A stretch of 64,000 nt of DNA from positions 41,172,437 to 41,236,436 of the forward strand of contig OX457047.1 of the NCBI GenBank assembly GCA_949752735.1, read 5' to 3'. Below, piece by piece: positions 46,827 to 58,522 of the stretch (its first letter is position 1; each line of letters begins with the position of its first letter). The DNA comes from Lumbricus terrestris (lineage: Eukaryota; Annelida; Clitellata; Crassiclitellata; Lumbricidae). The notes below the pieces were generated by a model that was given only the letters and a program-made list of their open reading frames with translations, was not told the DNA's origin and did no database searches. Position numbers and translations under genes: made by a program.

Positions 46827-48018
46827 CAAAGCGCATGTATCTACGTATGTATCATCATAAAAATCTATCTATATATTTCTATATATTTACATGTATATGC
46901 TTTTATTTTACTTAATAATAATGGAAAGCAGAAGTCATAATACGCCGCGTGCATTATTGAATACAGACAAGAATCCCGCCAGGATTGCCAGATTCCGGAA
47001 TTTGCTTTGGTCACATCAAAAAGTAGCCCAGAAGTCGCGAGATGAGTATTTATATGACGGCATTAATCAATTAATGTTGTTGCGCAAAATAAAATTATGC
47101 ATGCACTTTAATTAAACGTTCTATAGAAGGTCATTATCATCCGATTGGGAATATTACAGAAGAGGATGTGAAGGTAAAGAACCCGCTATGCAGTTCCAGC
47201 AATTCCTTTAAAAAGTATACTGTACAGCATGTACTTGTTACTAACTAAAGTCTAAAGAACACCAGGCTTGAATAGTAGCTACATCTAAAGAAATCTATAA
47301 TTGCGGATCGCCCCAGGACAAGCTAAAAGTAGCCCAAATAACGCGATGGCGAAATGTCCGGTCGCTAGCGCATTGAAAAGTAGCCTACCTCCGTTTTTGC
47401 GGCGACCTAGCGGTCAACCCTGATGTCCATCGTGGTCTGTCTGTCTGTCCACTCAACTAAACCGCCAGAACATAAACCACATTATATACATTTGACCGAA
47501 GGCAAAACATGTTCTTGGATGGCTGCTACATGTATATCATTGTCGTATTGTACGCGGGTTTCAAGCGTATAGTGCCGTTTGCCTTTCAACTGTTAAATTC
47601 TTCACTCAATGCATATTTCCTCCATTTCGGATGGACCCCACCCACTACCCCATCCATGCATCAAATCTCGTATGCACATTAGCAGAACCCGCGCAAACAA
47701 CGTTTACCGTTGATCAGTTGAATTCGACCGGTGACTTTGACACACGCATAGCATGCACTCTCCCATCTTATATTTAAAAAAATGATGAATCATATAATTA
47801 TGCATTTCTCGGCTTATTTAAACAGACGTTAGATCGAGACTCAGATTTATGTTCTATTTATGTATGCATGCATGCAACTGTTAATTTAGTATAATATTAT
47901 AAGTAGGCCTATACATGCTAATTTATAGATACATGCATGTAAATGTATGATTTGTACCTTTTGATATGTATATATAATTTATATTGCATATATATATATA
48001 TATATCTTATTATATATA
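46827..48018. other. Unassigned sequence
   Basis: AT-rich with (TA)n and ATGCATGC runs near 47865-48018. No coding exon recognised. Confidence 0.4.
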
Positions 48019-48962
48019 GGGGAAACCGGGGTAATTTCGGCCACTTTTCTTATTTTTTTAATAAATTGAAACGGGTTGACTGCTAAAATTAAATAAAATC
48101 ACAACTGAATAAAGCAAGATAGGGACAATATACCGCGAGGTTACTTTTTGGGAGAGAGGAATACATTTTGTGAAAAAAATTCTTTTTTAAAGTGAATTTT
48201 TGGCCGGTTTTACCCCAGTATACGGGGTGAATTCGGCCAACACGATTAATTTGATCCTCACAACAAACCAGATGAGGTATATGTGGCGGTTCACACCAAA
48301 ATCAGCATTAAGTCGGAAATTACACATCAAAGATATTTAGGGAATACCTGGTAGTATGTTTGCGATTTTTAAAATCTTTTGCAGAATTTAATAAAAAATA
48401 ATAAATTTTTTAAATTTATTTTTTCAAAATTTTTTATAACACATTACAGAGTATGAAATGGTGCGTCATAGCTATATTTTAGATTAAAACTGGGTATATT
48501 GGTACAAAATATAAAGTTACCACCTTAAAATAGGCACCATGTACCATTCCTAACATATTTGGGGTAAATTCGTCCACATGGCCGAATTTACCCCGACCCA
48601 CCCACCCTCCATAACAATTTTAACGAGCATATGGACCGCATTTTTGTATCATGAATTTGGATAACCAAATTGGCAAGAAATATCGTGGCTTGCAGAATAA
48701 AAAGCAAATAATTAACATTTGAACAAGATTACCTTCAATTCTTAGCTTTTACTGTCACAGTATGGATAAGTGGATTAGGCTCGAACTCATTTTTTTGGCC
48801 TTTAGCAAATTATACTCACATAAATGCAAAACTATCTCAATAGACATACTTAATATGATATTATACGCTAGATGGCAGCATTAAAATCTTCCTATGCCCA
48901 CTGGTTTCCTTGAAATCACCCTGGCCGAATTTACCCCGTGGCCGAAATTACCCCGTCTTCCC
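48019..48962. mobile_element. Non-autonomous TA-flanked DNA transposon (944 bp)
   Basis: Left end GGGGAAACCGGGGTAATTTC then GGCCA; right end, read inward, GGGAAGACGGGGTAATTTCG then GCCA. Both are flanked by TA (48017-48018, 48963-48964), the duplication typical of Tc1/mariner/pogo elements. The motif GGGGTAAATTCGGCCA and its inverse also occur inside (near 48213-48241, 48561-48597, 48920-48937), giving nested subterminal inverted repeats. No transposase frame. The superfamily is inferred only from the TA and TIRs. Confidence 0.75.
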
Positions 48963-48964
48963 TA

Positions 48965-50160
48965 TTCTTTCTTTAGGAAATTTCCGTGAAGAAAAATTTC
49001 CGCACCGAATTTTCTTCTGCCTATAATGTTATTGGCACCGTTCAATAATCGGTCCATCGTTCATCCAATGGATAAGTAAGGTGATGATATTATTTTACTT
49101 CGTCCTCCTTCAGACTTATATCATAGCATCGTCCACTTCGCTCTTCAAACAAGAGTGATCTTCTAGTTCACATTATGTTAGGACAGCAGCATGTATGGCC
49201 CAGTGCCAATTCGTTGCCGGTTACCTCAATTGGTGGTTCCTCCATTTGAATACGCTGTCTCAATGCATACGTGTAAGGATTACTCGCTCTCAAAGCGCAG
49301 CTGGTAATGCCTCTTCCTCCTTTGCTTCCTCAAAATAAAAAGGCATACACTCGGCTTTTCGTATCTGTCTCTGTATCTACCTCTCTTTGTATCTCTTTGT
49401 ATCTACCTCTCTTCTTGTATCTCTTTCTGTCTCTTTCCATCTTTTCTGCCTGTGTGTTTCTTTGTCTGTCTGTTTCTCTCTCTCTCATTCTGTCCTTGTT
49501 CCTCTTTGCCTCTTCATTTCTCTATCTGTCTCCGTATATGTCTCTGTCTATATTGGTGTGTTACTCTCTTTGTCTCCCTGTATGTGTCTGTCTTTGTCCG
49601 TCTCTCTCCCATTCCCAAAACTATACATCTTCATAAACTACACATCTTCACAAACTCGTCACCATTACCATGTTAATTACCTCGTTTGCGAAATTTTCAT
49701 CTTCTTACTTCACTCTTCTATAGTCCCTAACTTTCGAAGCATATAGTCATTTCAACTCCTCAATCCATTCATAAAACACTGGGCATTGTCCCTGGAACGA
49801 TCTTCTTCTTGAATCAAACATAATCTCTTGTTTTCCATCCTTCCGCTGTTTTCCCACAGTAATCCGTCTCAAGCGAACAACCTTGGTCATCATCAGTCGT
49901 GTTAATGAAGTCCAATCCCTGGTGTATCCACTATCCAATCCACCGTCTTTCAAGTTTTTCTTTCCACTCACAATCTACCGTTACAGTTCTGTTCTTCTGT
50001 CTCCGTCTCCTGGCACTTTGTCTCTATCTCTCTTTCTGTCTTCCTCTGCCTCTCTTTGACAACCGGATTTTCTTCATCGTATATAATCTCTATGTGTTTA
50101 TTTATGACGCATCAAAACAAATTTTCATTCACTCCCTCAATCCTTCATTGATTCAGTCAG
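48965..50160. other. Unassigned sequence with pyrimidine-rich stretch
   Basis: A CT-rich segment (about 49360-49610) yields Leu/Ser/Val-rich frames by composition. The 74-codon minus frame at 49747-49971 has no recognisable family. Confidence 0.4.
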
Positions 50161-50161
50161 T

Positions 50162-50425
50162 CATGAATCTATGAAGACTGAATGAGGGAAGGAAAGAGTT
50201 GTGGATATTGTGTCAGTCAGTCAGTCAGTCAGTCAATCAGTCAGTCAGTCAGTCAGTCAGTCAGTCAGTCAGTCAGTCATGAATCTATGAAGACTGAATG
50301 AGGGAAGGAAAGAGTTGTGGATATTGTGTCAGTCAGTCAGTCAGTCAGTCAGTCAGTCAGTCAGTCAGTCAGTCAGTCAGTCAGTCAGCCAGTCAGTCAG
50401 TCAATCAGTCAGTCAGTCATACAAG
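50162..50425. repeat. Two-copy 117-bp duplication separated by (AGTC)n arrays
   Basis: A phrase beginning CATGAATCTATGAAGACTGA and ending GTTGTGGATATTGTGTCAGT occurs at 50162 and again at 50279, each followed by an (AGTC)n run of 60-90 bp. The compound unit was duplicated in tandem. Confidence 0.9.
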
Positions 50426-51420
50426 TCAGACACTCAGATACTCAGCTAATCAGACGCTCAATCTGTCATTATGGTCAATGAGATTTTTCAGTCAATCCAT
50501 ATTTTGCTGGTCAATTAGTAATTCAGTCCTGATAACGTTATATTGTTTGTATAAACAGTTACTGTTCTCACGCTAACGTCAGTTATCAGAAAAGCATAAT
50601 ATTATAGAGTCTATATAAATATAACCATGTATTATATAAAACTCTATATAATATAACAGTTTTTCTATAATGAAACAGTGAACTTTATATACATGGCCGA
50701 TGAATAGCAAAAAGTACCTTAGTGATATAGTTACAAGCTTTCAAGACGAAAAGCATTGTGACATTAATCAGAGTCCTTCATTAGGGGCAACGAATGGAAC
50801 TCGCCCCAGGATTATATAGACTGTTTTCAGCATAAATGGACTGTATACAACATAAGACCGTGTAAAAATTCTTCCATCCAGCACTTAACGAAAGTAGGCG
50901 CACCACCACCACCCACCGACACGCCAGCCATCAATTTCATATCGCTTGCCATCTCGCCGCGCCTCCAACATCCGCTAATGAAGAAAGAACACGTCGATAA
51001 ATCGACCATCAATCTTCCTCGGCAGCTTCGGGTCTCAATCAAAGCCATCTAGCGGCGGCGGCCGAAAGAGACGCGCGGGTGCACACACGTTACGTAGCAC
51101 ACGCAGCGTGACACGGACCGTGTTCCGCCGGACCTGCCAGACGGAACGATCCGATCTTTAGCGGTGAGACGAATACAGCAACGGCAGCAGCGCTTGACCG
51201 ATGTCATCTGCAGTCCCGACCCAACGATGCTTTGAAGCCAACAGGCCGCCGGCGGCGACCCGATGCCATTAAAAATTAAGGCGGAATGGTCGACGCTTGA
51301 CGACGCTTGGCTTTGACAATCCGCTCAATCAGAATAGGTCGGAGCGAAGTGCTGTTAAAAGCTCAGATACATGTACAAGTGTACACACACAGACGTGAAT
51401 GTGTATGTGTATGCATAAAA
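50426..51420. other. Unassigned sequence with a GC-rich segment
   Basis: About 51040-51310 is distinctly CpG/GC-rich (GGCGGCGGCCG, GCCGCCGGCGGCGACCCG) compared with its surroundings. It could be an exon or promoter of an unknown gene, but no frame or splice sites support a call. Confidence 0.4.
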
Positions 51421-51422
51421 TG

Positions 51423-51592
51423 TCATGGTGGTGGTGATGTGTGGTGGCGGTGGTGTGCGGTGGTGGTGGCGGTCGCGGTCGTGGTGGTGGTGGTTGTGGC
51501 TGTGTGTTGTGGTGGTGGTCGTGGTGGTGGTGGTCGTGGTGGTGGTGGTCGTGGTGGTGGTGGTTGTGGTTGTGGTGGTGGTAGCGGCGTAA
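51423..51592. repeat. (GGT)n trinucleotide array
   Basis: GGTGGTGGTC/GTGGTGGTGG units; poly-Gly/Val and poly-Pro frames are artefacts. Confidence 0.95.
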
Positions 51593-51639
51593 GTTGCCTA
51601 GTGGCGCAATAGTTAGGCCTAGTGGAAGCTATAATTCTT

Positions 51640-51745
51640 ATCATCATTATCACCATCATAGCCATCATCAGCAGCATCTTCATCATCAACATACCACCAC
51701 GACCATCATCATCTTCATCATCATCGCCACCACCACCACCAGCAT
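51640..51745. repeat. (ATC/ACC)n degenerate trinucleotide run
   Basis: CATCATTATCACC, then CATCATCATC and CACCACCACC units. Confidence 0.8.
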
Positions 51746-51991
51746 TATCACTTGTTTTATGTCCGAGATAATTCAATACGCTTTTTCTATAGCCTTATAT
51801 ATATATATTGGATAATGACAAGCCATGTGTTCAAAAACGTGGCGAACGATTGCTAAGATGGATGCATCATGGGTTGCTGTTGTCGAACATCGTAACTGGA
51901 AACACGGATGAAATGGAAAAAGAATGGAGCAGCTGGAAAGATCTGGAAATCGTTGATGGATGAGCGACGGAAACTATACGATTGATTGAGT

Positions 51992-52205
51992 GGTTCATTC
52001 ATTCGTTCGTTCGTTCATTCCAAAAACTTATATAGCGCCCCGTTCAAGAAGCCTACTCAGAGGTGCTCCCAGCCCAGCCACGGCTAAAAAGATAGGTCTT
52101 GAGCAACTGGTAGAAAGCAGGCAGATTATTCCGGGGTAGTAAGCGTAGTGCAAGCGGGAACCCATTCCATGTGGACGGGTCAACAACCGAGAAGGCTCGA
52201 TGCTG
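51992..52205 (-). mobile_element. CR1-like LINE 3' fragment, same family as 27044-29133
   Basis: Minus-strand translation of 52205-52053 gives QHRAFSVVDPSTWNGFPL and continues to FSRGWAGSTSE and stop, parallel to QHRAFSVVGPITWNGLPL...FNRGWVGSASE in the longer copy. The 3' tail reads GGGGCGCTATATAAGTTTTT, then GGAATG and GAACGAACGAA repeats. Truncated to about 210 bp, as is usual for LINE insertions. Confidence 0.85.
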
Positions 52206-52869
52206 TTACACAAGAGCGCTCTGAATGGGAAAAGATATGGAAGGATGAATGGAAGAATGGGAAACAAACAGTGGGTGGATGTGGAAATGAAGTGGAGGAG
52301 GACAAGACCCAGGGACGCACGTACACACATGCGCAGAGGTATGCAGACGGACAGGAAGAGAGACGTAGCTGAAGATTGATTTGAAGAGAGCAGGAATAAG
52401 AGGTTAAAAAGAAACACAGGCTGATGGAGATATAGGTAAACAGACACTGTGACAGAGATTAACAAAATGATGGACAGACATAGAGACAGACAGACAGACT
52501 GAGAGACAGATACATAGACAAGCAGGCAATCATACAGATGTACTTATAGCACTGCGACTAGACTTATAGATCATCTTCTTCAATAATTTTCTCCTCATAT
52601 CTCTACTTTCATGGTTGAACAAACTTCACTGGATTCCTGTCGCTCTCTCTGTCTCTGTCTCTCTCTGTCTCTGTCCCTGTCTCTCTCCTTGACTGTCTCC
52701 CTCTATCTGTCTCTTTCTCTCTCTCCGTATACAATAAATTCAAGTTCAAGTCTTCATTTTACTGCTTAAGCCTAAATCGTGTTTTCGTCCAAAGTAACAT
52801 CGTTATCCAATCCTTCGTCACACTTTACCGCTTTGATATATTTTCCGTCCTCCTCTATCAGCTGACCGT
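52206..52869. other. Unassigned sequence with CA/GA and CT-rich parts
   Basis: Purine-rich ACAGACAGACAG near 52480-52530 and (TC)/(TGTC) stretch near 52640-52725. No gene recognised. Confidence 0.45.
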
Positions 52870-53046
52870 CATAGGTGCAATCACGTCCAAAAAGTTGGAG
52901 GGGACCAAATGAATCACGTCCTAAAAGTTGGGGGACCAAATGAATCACGTCCTAAAAGTTAGGGGGGGCATAATAATAAAGTTATGGGACCACTCTAAAG
53001 TTGGGGGGACGCGTCCCGTGGGTCCCATAGGGTGGTTGCGCCTATG
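52870..53046 (-). mobile_element. hAT-like MITE, copy 2 (177 bp)
   Basis: Inverted copy of 32821-32965. Ends CATAGGTGCAATCACG and GGTTGCGCCTATG; flanks CTGACCGT at 52862-52869 and 53047-53054. It is 32 bp longer than copy 1 because an internal unit (GGACCAAATGAATCACGTCC type) is present one more time. Confidence 0.88.
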
Positions 53047-53104
53047 CTGACCGTCTTGATCTCTTTGTCCCTCATGTCTGCTGACTCAATCCAGATCATT
53101 GGTC

Positions 53105-53238
<134 letters not shown>

Positions 53239-53267
53239 GAATAGTCTTTTCCTACCAGTCCTCCTGT

Positions 53268-53332
53268 GTCTATTATAAGCCGGAAGAAGCGCTATAGAAA
53301 TGGTCAAGTACAATACAGTACGATACAATGCA
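53268..53332 (+). mobile_element. LINE 3'-tail fragment (second family)
   Basis: GAAGAAGCGCTATAGAAATGG, then TCAAGTACAATACAGTACGA: a GCGCTATA-type LINE end followed by TACAATACA repeats, similar to the tail of the fragment at 8728-9125. Confidence 0.5.
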
Positions 53333-53469
53333 GACAACCAGCTAGAATGAAAGACAGACAAAGAAACAGACAGACAGACAGGCAGGAGGACATGAAGTGC
53401 AGAAAACGAAAACATTATTTTTTTGTGTAGTTTTCGAAACTGCATATTTTTTGGTTTCACTTTGTGTAT

Positions 53470-53582
53470 GGGGTGGTATTTGTAGTTTAACTTAACTGTG
53501 TGGTAACAAAGACCATTAGCGACGGCCTCCTCCTTTATCCAAGCTTAGGACTGGCACTGGCAGAGTGCGGCCAGTGGCGGAG
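53470..53582 (-). mobile_element. 113-bp short interspersed element, copy 8, with 13-bp target duplication
   Basis: Flanked by TCACTTTGTGTAT at 53457-53469 and 53583-53595. The body is exactly 113 bp, the same length as the copy at 24108, with GTAGTTTAACTTAACTGTGT, GGTAACAAAGACCATTAGCG and GGACTGGCACTGGCAGAGTG. Two independent duplications around equal-length bodies define the element's ends. Confidence 0.82.
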
Positions 53583-53826
53583 TCACTTTGTGTATCATTA
53601 GCGTCATTAGTACTAAGAAATTTGTTGCAAACGAAAAGCTGGTAGCTAAAAAAATAGGTTCCAATTCTCCAAACAGGTTCTTTATTCATTAGATGCATGA
53701 TATAGATTGGTTGGGGGTCAGTGCCCCTTTTTGCTCCTATTTGCTGGCTCCTATGATTACGATTTAATGAAGCAAGTTCGTTGGATTCTCTGATCTATTT
53801 TTCAGAAATCATTTGTCTTTAACATT

Positions 53827-54010
53827 ATTTTCCAACAAGAAAATTCTGTGTTCCTGTGTTACAGCGTACAAAAACGTGTCCACATTTGATACATACGCGT
53901 AATATTTGCATCTGTCTATAACAGTGTTTTCCAACAAGAAAATTCTGTATTCCTGTGTTACAGCGTACAAAAACGTGTCCACATTTGATACATACGCGTA
54001 ATATTTGCAA
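53827..54010. repeat. 99-bp tandem duplication
   Basis: TTTTCCAACAAGAAAATTCT starts two nearly identical units 99 bp apart, differing at few positions. Because 99 is a multiple of 3, a minus-strand frame shows a duplicated 33-residue segment; no other evidence supports a gene. Confidence 0.92.
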
Positions 54011-54309
54011 GGGAGGGTTTGGGTTTCGAAGATAAGAACAAAATTAGATTCGTTTCTGGCATCGCGAGAGACCGTCGCCATAGGCACATGTATATGTAGA
54101 CGCTGTATAAGTGGATTAGTGTTTGATCGCGTTATATTCGGATGTCGTCGTCGTATCGTCCGATTTTATCGCAGACCGATGAAGACGTATCGGGAGAGGA
54201 GCAGGTTGGAAGTGTTACTCGTGCAAGATGTCATTCCATCTGTGTTGGTACCGTAAGGATTAACTAGGTTTGTGAGTTCCTTTGATGGTTCCTTATAATG
54301 CATATATGA
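54011..54309. other. Unassigned sequence
   Basis: Slightly GC-richer with TCGTCGTCGTATCGTCC. The plus frame at 54005-54256 is open for 83 codons without family resemblance. Confidence 0.35.
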
Positions 54310-54790
54310 ACTGGGGTTATTTTGGTATGCATCGAATTTGATTTGGTATGATATGTCCTTGAACTGGTATGAGTTGACCTTGAACTGGTATGAATCGACC
54401 TCTAATTGGCATAAAATGAACTTGAGGTGGAAAGAGTTAACACTGAACAGGCATGGAATCGACCATTAACTGGTAGGATATAACCTGCAACTATATTAAT
54501 GAATAGACCTTGAACAAACATAAATTGCATTGAAACTGCTGTATTAATTGACCCAAAACTGGAATCGATTGACTTTAAACTGGCATGAATTACCCCTGAA
54601 CTGGCATGAATTGTACTGAAACTGGTATTAATTGACCTTGAACTGGTATTAATTGACCTTGGACTGGCATAGATTGACCTTGAACTAGCGTGCATTCACT
54701 GAAACTGGTATTGATTCTGGACTGGCATAGATTGATCTTGGACGGGTATAGATTGACCTTGAACTGGCGTGAATTCACCCTGAAGTTCTC
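54310..54790. repeat. Degenerate 21-bp minisatellite
   Basis: About 23 units close to TTGAACTGGTATGAATTGACC with substitutions and small indels. The 7-codon period explains the repetitive Ser/Ile/Asn minus-strand frames. Confidence 0.88.
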
Positions 54791-55090
54791 ATGAACTGGC
54801 TGCAAGAGCTGATGCATGCAATGGCCAAAGAACTGTCCTTTCTGGAATATATCTTCTTGTCTGTTCTAATATTGTTTTAAACGATCTTATTCTGATACAA
54901 GTAAGTTGGTCTTTCACCGACTTGAACTGACTTTGCTTTGCTCTCATTGGACCCGTCGTTCTCTGTACGCTTGTCAATCTATAGTTGAAACCGACTATAT
55001 ATATACATGTATATATAAAATATATATTTACATATAAATACTTACGTGTACATATATATATATATATATAGAAACGTTACATATATAGAT

Positions 55091-55128
<38 letters not shown>

Positions 55129-55845
55129 GTAGATGATCAAACATCCTTTCTCTTCGATAAAGATCACTTAAAACCTCATTGAGGACACTGACGCTTTTAT
55201 TGAGCCACGGTGTACTCTCCGGTGTGCCAACAGTCCTGCTGCATTCAATGCTCCACTAACAAGACATATATATATATTTATACGTTGCCAACCGCCTCCG
55301 CGGAACACGTGAGGAGGGGAATCCCCATGCACTCCGTCTTCCTTAAGTCAATTACATACATTGAGACATACAGGCATATAACGCATACAAGGTGCGCTAC
55401 CAAAAAAACAGACTTTACTTTGGCAAATGGGGTAAAACGCATACATTAGGAATAAAGACTTTGATTGAATTACCGATGCGTGCCAGCCTAAATTCCATAT
55501 TCTATGCTCTGATGTGATTTGACGTGGTATACGATATTAAGCGGTAAACTGCATCGACAGCAGTATTGTAGTTGTAGCAGGAATGGAAGTGACAGAAGTT
55601 GTGGATGTAGCGTCAGCGAATATAGTTAGAGTAGTAGGAGTATACTATTTAAAGCGTGATATTTTTCAGTTTATGTTTAATTATTGCTATTGTTAAATGC
55701 CAATGCTTAAGGGATAACAATTAGTTTTATCGTTAAAGTAGGGCACAGATGTCTTCACAGAAAGTAAAACACCCTATTATCGGTTTTGTAAGAATATATT
55801 TAGATGCTAGAAACGCCAAAAAGACTATAATTGTGAAAGGGTAGT
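54791..55845. other. Unassigned sequence with (TA)n runs
   Basis: (TA)n tracts at about 55040-55125. GTAGTAG-rich stretch near 55560-55640. No gene recognised. It ends with the GGTAGT duplication (55840-55845) of the foldback element. Confidence 0.5.
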
Positions 55846-56007
55846 AGTAGTGAAGGAAGGCGTCTTCTAGAACAATGGAGGGATTAGGCCCCGCCCTCTT
55901 GGCTGCCGGGCTATTAGGCCCCGCCCCTTGGCTGCAGGGCTATTAGGCCACGCCCCCTTGGCTGCCGGGCTATTAGGCCACGCCCCCCCCTTGGCTGCTA
56001 GGCTATT

Positions 56008-56590
56008 ATGCTAATCCGCTGGGCTATGGGCTATGGGCTATGGGCTATTGTGCTAAGCCGCTGGGCTATGGGCTATGGGCTATGGGCTATTGTGCTAAGC
56101 CGCTGGGCTATGGACTATGGGCTATGGGCTATTGTGCTAAGCCGCTGGGCTATGGGCTATGGGCTATTGTGCTAAGCCGCTGGGCTATGGGCTATGGGCT
56201 AGTGTGCTAAGCCGCTGGGCTATGGGCTATGGGCTATGGGCTATGGGCTGCTAGGCTAGTATGCTAATCCGCTGGGCTATGGGCTATGGGCTATTGTGCT
56301 AAGCCGCTGGGCTATGGGCTATGGGCTATGGGCTATTGTGCTAAGCCGCTGGGCTATGGACTATGGGCTATGGGCTATTGTGCTAAGCCGCTGGGCTATG
56401 GGCTATGGGCTATTGTGCTAAGCCGCTGGGCTATGGGCTATGGGCTAGTGTGCTAAGCCGCTGGGCTATGGGCTATGGGCTATGGGCTATGGGCTAGTGT
56501 GCTAATCCGCCCACCGCGCTACAGCCGGGCTATTGTGCTAATCCGCTGGGCTATGGGCTAGTAGGCTAATTCGCCCGCTCGCCCGCCAGC
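56008..56590 (+). repeat. Heptamer minisatellite with higher-order structure (left arm)
   Basis: Built on GGGCTAT. Two to five heptamers are followed by TGTGCTAAGCCGCT (14 bp), so everything stays in 7-bp register. A segment of about 250 bp beginning ATGCTAATCCGCTGGGCTAT is itself duplicated in tandem (about 56008 and 56259). Its mirror image is at 62110-62700. Confidence 0.92.
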
Positions 56591-56599
56591 CAGCCGCTA

Positions 56600-56800
56600 T
56601 AATCCGCCGACCAATCAGCGCTAAGCAGCGACACAGCGGCCTGTCAATCAAACGAGCAGCGACCCAACGACCTGTCAATCAAACGAGCAGCCTCGGAAAG
56701 CTGTAACCAATCAGCGCTAAGCAGTGCCCCAACGTGCTGTCAATCAAACGAGCAGCATCTGAAAGCTCTAACCAATCAGCGAACATTTACCCTACACAGG
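56600..56800 (+). promoter_or_regulatory. CCAAT-box-containing tandem repeat in foldback arm
   Basis: Three copies of (A/G)CCAATCAGCG alternate with three of CTGTCAATCAAACGAGCAGC. CCAATCA is the NF-Y binding motif, so each arm carries several potential CCAAT boxes facing inward. Promoter function is inference only. Confidence 0.4.
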
Positions 56801-58322
56801 TGTTTATAGCCCCAGGCCATAAATATCTCCTTTGATCTATAAAGTCCAACGGTTTCCTTTGATCTAAATCTTTAATGACTTCTTTTATGACCAACGGCAT
56901 TCTTTAATGGCTTCTTTGATGTCCAACGGTTTCCTTTGATGAGCTGACTAATGACTTTTTAATGACCTGTGTGCGCCTCTAATGAATTCCTTTGATGTCC
57001 AACGGCCGCCTTTAATGACTTCTTTTATGATCAACGGGCTTCTTTAATGGCTTCTTTGATGTCCAACGGTTTCCTTTTATGATCATACTAATGACTTTTT
57101 AATGACCTGCGTGAGCCTCCAAGGTAGTCCTTTGATGTCCAACGGCCACCTTTAATGACTTCTTTTATGACCAACAGAATTCTTTAATGACTTCTTTTAT
57201 GACCTGTCGTCGACACCAATGTAGGGCTTTGATGTCCAGCGGACGCCTTAATGCCTTTATGACTTCTTTTATGGTCAATAGCCTTCTTTGATGATGGCGA
57301 GCGAGAATCTTATTACCCAGCACCCATGCTATAATATTGTTAGTGCATATAGCAATTTAACACACAAACTGATCATCTTTTCCTTTCCAATTCCTTATAT
57401 TTTAGCCTTGTATACGTTAGAAACACACAAATTACTCACCCGACCATTCCAATTCCGCATATTTTAGGCTTGGATACCTTAGAAACATACAAATTACTCA
57501 GCCGTCCATTCCAATATTATTCCTTTTATTTTAGGCATGTATACCTTAGAAACACACAAAATACTCAACCTTCCATTCTCTATTTGGAAATAATCCCGCT
57601 TATTTTAGACTTGTAGAACTTAGAAACACACCGGCTTTTCAACTTGACCATCCAATTTCTTTATATTTTAGCCTTGTACAACTTAGAAACATACAAACGA
57701 ATCACTCTCCCATTCCACAGTTGGAGATAATTCCTTATATTTTAGACTTGTACAACTTAGAAACACACAATCTGTAGCAACATTTCTTACTTCCTTGCAC
57801 ACACAAACTTAAAATCCAGCGATTCGTGCAACCTTCCTTTCCCAAGATGGGAACATTTCTTTCTCCCTTGCACACACAAACTTAAAATCCGACGATTCCT
57901 ACAATCTTCCTTTCGCAAGATGGTATCATTTCTTTCTCCCTTGCGCACACAAACTTAAAATCCGACGATTCCTACAACCTTCCTTTCGCAAGATGGTGCC
58001 ATTTCTAACTTTCTTGCACACACGAACTCAAAAACCGACGAATACTCCAACCTTCCAATCCCAAGATAGGTCCATTTCTAACTTTCTTGTACCAACGAAC
58101 TCAAAAACCGACGAATACTTCAACCTTCCAATCCCAAGATGGGGCCATTTCTAACTTTCTTATACCAACGAACTCAAAAACCGACGAAATCCTCAACCTT
58201 CCACGCCAATATGGTACCAGTTCTAACTTTCATTTACACAGAAACTCAAAAATCGAACAGCAGCACTATCAGCCGTTTGCAGCATGGCCCCTTTCTACAT
58301 CACACACACACATATACAAACA

Positions 58323-58522
58323 NNNNNNNNNNNNNNNNNNNNNNNNNNNNNNNNNNNNNNNNNNNNNNNNNNNNNNNNNNNNNNNNNNNNNNNNNNNNNN
58401 NNNNNNNNNNNNNNNNNNNNNNNNNNNNNNNNNNNNNNNNNNNNNNNNNNNNNNNNNNNNNNNNNNNNNNNNNNNNNNNNNNNNNNNNNNNNNNNNNNNN
58501 NNNNNNNNNNNNNNNNNNNNNN
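58323..58522. other. Assembly gap (200 N)
   Basis: Exactly 200 undetermined bases, a conventional gap size. The gap begins at the inner end of the left arm, where an assembler meets two possible continuations. Confidence 0.98.

Larger units (their letters stand above)
55846..58322 (+). repeat. Foldback left arm
   Basis: Blocks in order: terminal sequence and 30-bp GGCTATTAGGCC(A/C)CGCCC units (55880-56000); 7-bp GGGCTAT array (56010-56590); CCAATCAGCG/TGTCAATCAAACGAGCAGC units of about 95 bp (56600-56800); TTTAATGACTTCTTTTATGA/GTCCAACGG units (56820-57300); TTTTAGACTTGTACAACTTA/GAAACACACAA units of about 70 bp (57340-57775); and CTTAAAATCCGACGATTCCT/CAAGATGG units of about 72 bp (57775-58260). 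Confidence 0.88.

Noticed and set aside
50213..50420. Regular short direct repeats resembling a CRISPR array
   Set aside because: It is a pure AGTC tetramer array with no spacers, in a eukaryotic genome.
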